From Methanosarcinales archaeon (GTDB taxonomy: Archaea > Halobacteriota > Methanosarcinia > Methanosarcinales > Methanogasteraceae), in the NCBI GenBank assembly GCA_030605805.1, contig JAUWHQ010000176.1, positions 1-5,224 on the forward strand: DNA of 5,224 bases, written 5' to 3'. Positions 3,863-5,224 of this stretch are shown here, one piece after another. Numbering within the stretch: the stretch's first letter is position 1; every line of letters begins with the position of its first letter. The position numbers were made by a program, and so were the translations under genes. The notes below the pieces were generated by a model. The model made no database searches. It saw only the letters and a list, made by a program, of their open reading frames with translations, and was not told where the DNA came from.

Positions 3863-4699
3863 TCACCCAAAACGCTCCCGGATTGTGCTTTCTCGCAGGA
3901 CTTCGTACCCGAGATCCTCGATCACGACGCTGATGCGGTAACGCTCTGCAGCATTCATCGACTTCCGGTCAAAGTACGCAAAATCAGCATTCGATTTCCA
4001 AAACGCATCACGAATCAACTCGTCATCAAGGCTGTCCAGTTGATACTTGGGGAAGTTGTGCCCGAATGTGATCTCGGTCTCAAGGATCAGTTTTGTCTGC
4101 CTTGGCGCATAATGCCCCCCACCAAAGCCGACTGCAACCGGAGCGGCGGACCCGGACTCACGCGGATATGCGTCCCTGCCCAGAATTGCGCTGGCAACGA
4201 TCCTGCCTGCATCCCTGTCAAGCCATTCTGCCTCCCCGCTGCCGATCTCGACATAGATCGATGGCACAGAGAGTGCGGTTGGTCCGTGATGCGTTGATTC
4301 CATAGAGACCGCGTAACCGGTATCTGCCGCAAGATCGCGCACCGATTGGAGGAACAATTTCAGTGCCTGCGGCGCTGCCGGGGCGAGTTCGCGGGGATTC
4401 CCACCGAATTTAGCGTCCCCGATGTTTCCTGTGAAGTGGGCGGAGAACAGCCGTTGTCCATTGTCACTTTTGTGTTTTGATGCGAAGATGATCCGGTCTG
4501 TCATGAATCCCCGTCTCTCAAGTTCCGAATCGATGTGATCACAGAAGATATGGAGTTTCTCAACCGTAACGATCCTGAACCGGTCAGTTTCGTAGACCTC
4601 TTCCTCGTGCTCCCAGTCACGGAGCGCGATTAAGTTTTCCCTGATGTTCATGCTTGCCTGATCGGCTGCGGAACAGAGTATTGTGGTTTTTGTGTTCAT
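3863..4699 (-). CDS. dtdA: D-aminoacyl-tRNA deacylase, archaeal/plant type DtdA (GEK1 family)
   Basis: DtdA is a zinc-dependent cytosolic enzyme that hydrolyses D-amino acids mischarged on tRNA, freeing the tRNA and protecting translation; it replaces bacterial Dtd in most archaea. The 278-residue protein is of normal length and shows the family blocks in order: ILCSAADQASMNIRENL (7-23), FASKHKSDNG (72-81), AHFTGNIGDAKFGG (87-100), MESTHHGPTALSVPSIYVEI (133-152), VGFGGGHYAPR (190-200) and FGHNFPKY (212-219). The histidines in these blocks (H76, H88, H137, H138, H196, H214) are candidate metal or catalytic ligands. The ATG at 4699 is supported by the conserved N-terminal block beginning at residue 7. 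No Shine-Dalgarno site precedes it and I could not place a TATA box with confidence. It converges on tRNA-Leu, sharing the theme of tRNA function although not a transcript. Confidence 0.95.
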   Translation of the reverse strand: MNTKTTILCSAADQASMNIRENLIALRDWEHEEEVYETDRFRIVTVEKLHIFCDHIDSELERRGFMTDRIIFASKHKSDNGQRLFSAHFTGNIGDAKFGGNPRELAPAAPQALKLFLQSVRDLAADTGYAVSMESTHHGPTALSVPSIYVEIGSGEAEWLDRDAGRIVASAILGRDAYPRESGSAAPVAVGFGGGHYAPRQTKLILETEITFGHNFPKYQLDSLDDELIRDAFWKSNADFAYFDRKSMNAAERYRISVVIEDLGYEVLRESTIRERFG

Positions 4700-4842
4700 G
4701 GTTGTGTTCGCCGGAGGTGGTGTGTGTCTGGTGGGACTTTGTGGTCATCTCGTTATGCGGCATCGGTAATGAAATTAGGTTACGTGGAAAGGCAAGTGGT
4801 TCACATCGATTGTAAAAAGCATTAATGAGCCGTTTGGATACA

Positions 4843-4896
4843 CGCAGATTTGTTAACTCTGGCATCTCTCGTTTATCCGCGTCCATCTGCGGTTAA
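4843..4896. repeat. Repeat-like segment with CGCAGAT / ATCTGCG inverted arms
   Basis: CGCAGAT (4843-4849) and ATCTGCG (4885-4891) are perfect inverted arms 35 nt apart; the 3' half runs TTTATCCGCGTCCATCTGCG and then GTTAAT. From memory, segments of the type 'TATCTGCGTCCATCTGCGGTT' recur between genes in many bacteria and some archaea. Only this one copy is in the window, so the dispersed nature is remembered rather than seen. Confidence 0.45.
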
Positions 4897-5041
4897 TGGA
4901 ATTGAAAGAAGTCATAGATCGATGGATATTCTTTATTTATTTGATTTATCGATGGGATGCAACGCAAATCACCAAAAAGCCTGATTTTCTACATACACCA
5001 TTCATCTCTGCAAATTCTTCATTTTTCAGCGAAACGTTAAG

Positions 5042-5054
5042 CAAAACCTTTATC
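5042..5054 (+). promoter_or_regulatory. Promoter-like element CAAAACCTTTATC
   Basis: An A-rich TFB-element-like AAAACC directly precedes TTTATC, a common euryarchaeal promoter pattern. It would start transcription near 5078 on the plus strand. No gene follows within 100 nt, so it either serves a gene beyond the window, a small RNA, or is fortuitous. Confidence 0.3.
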
Positions 5055-5101
5055 GGATCCCGGAAATTAGGGGTTGCATCCACGACCCGCCCAGGCACCA
5101 A

Positions 5102-5117
5102 AACAACGTTTAAGTAC
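5102..5117 (+). promoter_or_regulatory. Promoter-like element with TTTAAGTA
   Basis: AAACAACG precedes TTTAAGTA (5110-5117), the same TATA-box form seen in the cooC promoter. Transcription would begin near 5140 on the plus strand. The first frame that stays open to the window edge begins at 5189; otherwise the gene lies beyond. Confidence 0.35.
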
Positions 5118-5224
5118 TTTACCGACATACTTGAGATCGTGAGCCGAACGATACGCAAAATCAATAGCAAGAGGCAAATTCTATTTGTATGAACATTAAC
5201 TATACTTATCATATCAGGATGTTA

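Larger units (their letters stand above)
4700..5224. other. Non-coding region upstream of dtdA to the window end
   Basis: I find no recognisable protein in these 525 bases. The frames on both strands between 4896 and 5212 have A/T-rich codons unlike the neighbouring genes and no known motif. The stretch holds the dtdA upstream region (GT-rich at 4710-4735), a repeat-like segment at 4843-4896 and two plus-strand promoter-like elements (5042-5054, 5102-5117). A plus-strand frame starting ATG at 5189 (MNINYTYHIRML) is open to the window edge and could be the start of a gene, but twelve codons cannot decide it. Confidence 0.5.

Noticed and set aside
3791..4297. 168-codon plus-strand frame
   Set aside because: Begins inside tRNA-Leu and is antisense to dtdA.
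4617..4886. 89-codon minus-strand frame starting MDADKREMPEL
   Set aside because: Starts in the CGCAGAT repeat-like segment and ends out of frame inside dtdA; checked for a GxxExxY protein, which often follows such repeats, and found none.
4843..4896. CRISPR repeat or array
   Set aside because: Only one inverted pair is present; there are no regularly spaced direct repeats anywhere in the window.
4946..5212. 88-codon minus-strand frame with a hydrophobic N-terminus (MISIVNVHTNRICLLLLILR)
   Set aside because: Could pass for a signal or membrane segment, but the rest has no motif and the A/T-rich codons and lack of a ribosome site suggest chance.

Overview
This window comes from an archaeon, most likely a methanogen or anaerobic-methanotroph-like member of the Methanosarcinales/Syntrophoarchaeum/ANME group of Euryarchaeota. 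The evidence is a DtdA-type D-aminoacyl-tRNA deacylase, an archaeal ThiL, a CooC-type nickel ATPase, a soluble P-type-ATPase-like HAD protein of the methanogen kind, archaeal TATA-like boxes (TTTAAGTA, ATTAATAC) at suitable distances, some starts without a Shine-Dalgarno site, and a tRNA without encoded CCA. The lineage is inferred from remembered family distributions, not from a search.

Layout: all protein genes read leftward on the minus strand; only the tRNA reads rightward. In the direction of transcription (right to left): dtdA (4699-3863); a degraded 3' remnant resembling a dockerin/EF-hand module (about 3581-3514); a promoter and frameshifted 5' remnant of a secreted beta-helix-type surface protein (3427-3202); a HicB-HicA toxin-antitoxin pair, hicB 3117-2905 and a short GTG-started hicA 2908-2729; a cooC-like ATPase (2548-1805) ending at a hairpin-plus-T-tract terminator; a HAD protein (1642-836) with its own TATA box and probably no leader; and the first 98 codons of thiL (296-1), which runs off the window. 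A tRNA-Leu(UAA) at 3745-3829 on the plus strand converges on dtdA.

Non-coding stretches: 297-835 has a long palindrome with 22-bp perfect arms and a GC-rich hairpin just after the HAD gene; 3428-3744 has the surface-protein promoter and remnants; 4700-5224 has a second repeat-like segment and two outward-facing promoter-like elements.

The genes do not form one obvious pathway. dtdA and tRNA-Leu serve translation, thiL makes thiamine diphosphate, and cooC probably matures the nickel CO dehydrogenase of the Wood-Ljungdahl pathway. The accessory part is 2600-3600, where decayed surface-protein pieces, a toxin-antitoxin module and a duplicated promoter/leader block lie together. I found no clear new defence or mobile system. 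The most unusual features are that duplicated promoter block, which appears to drive both cooC and the dead surface gene, and the layered remnants of surface-protein genes.
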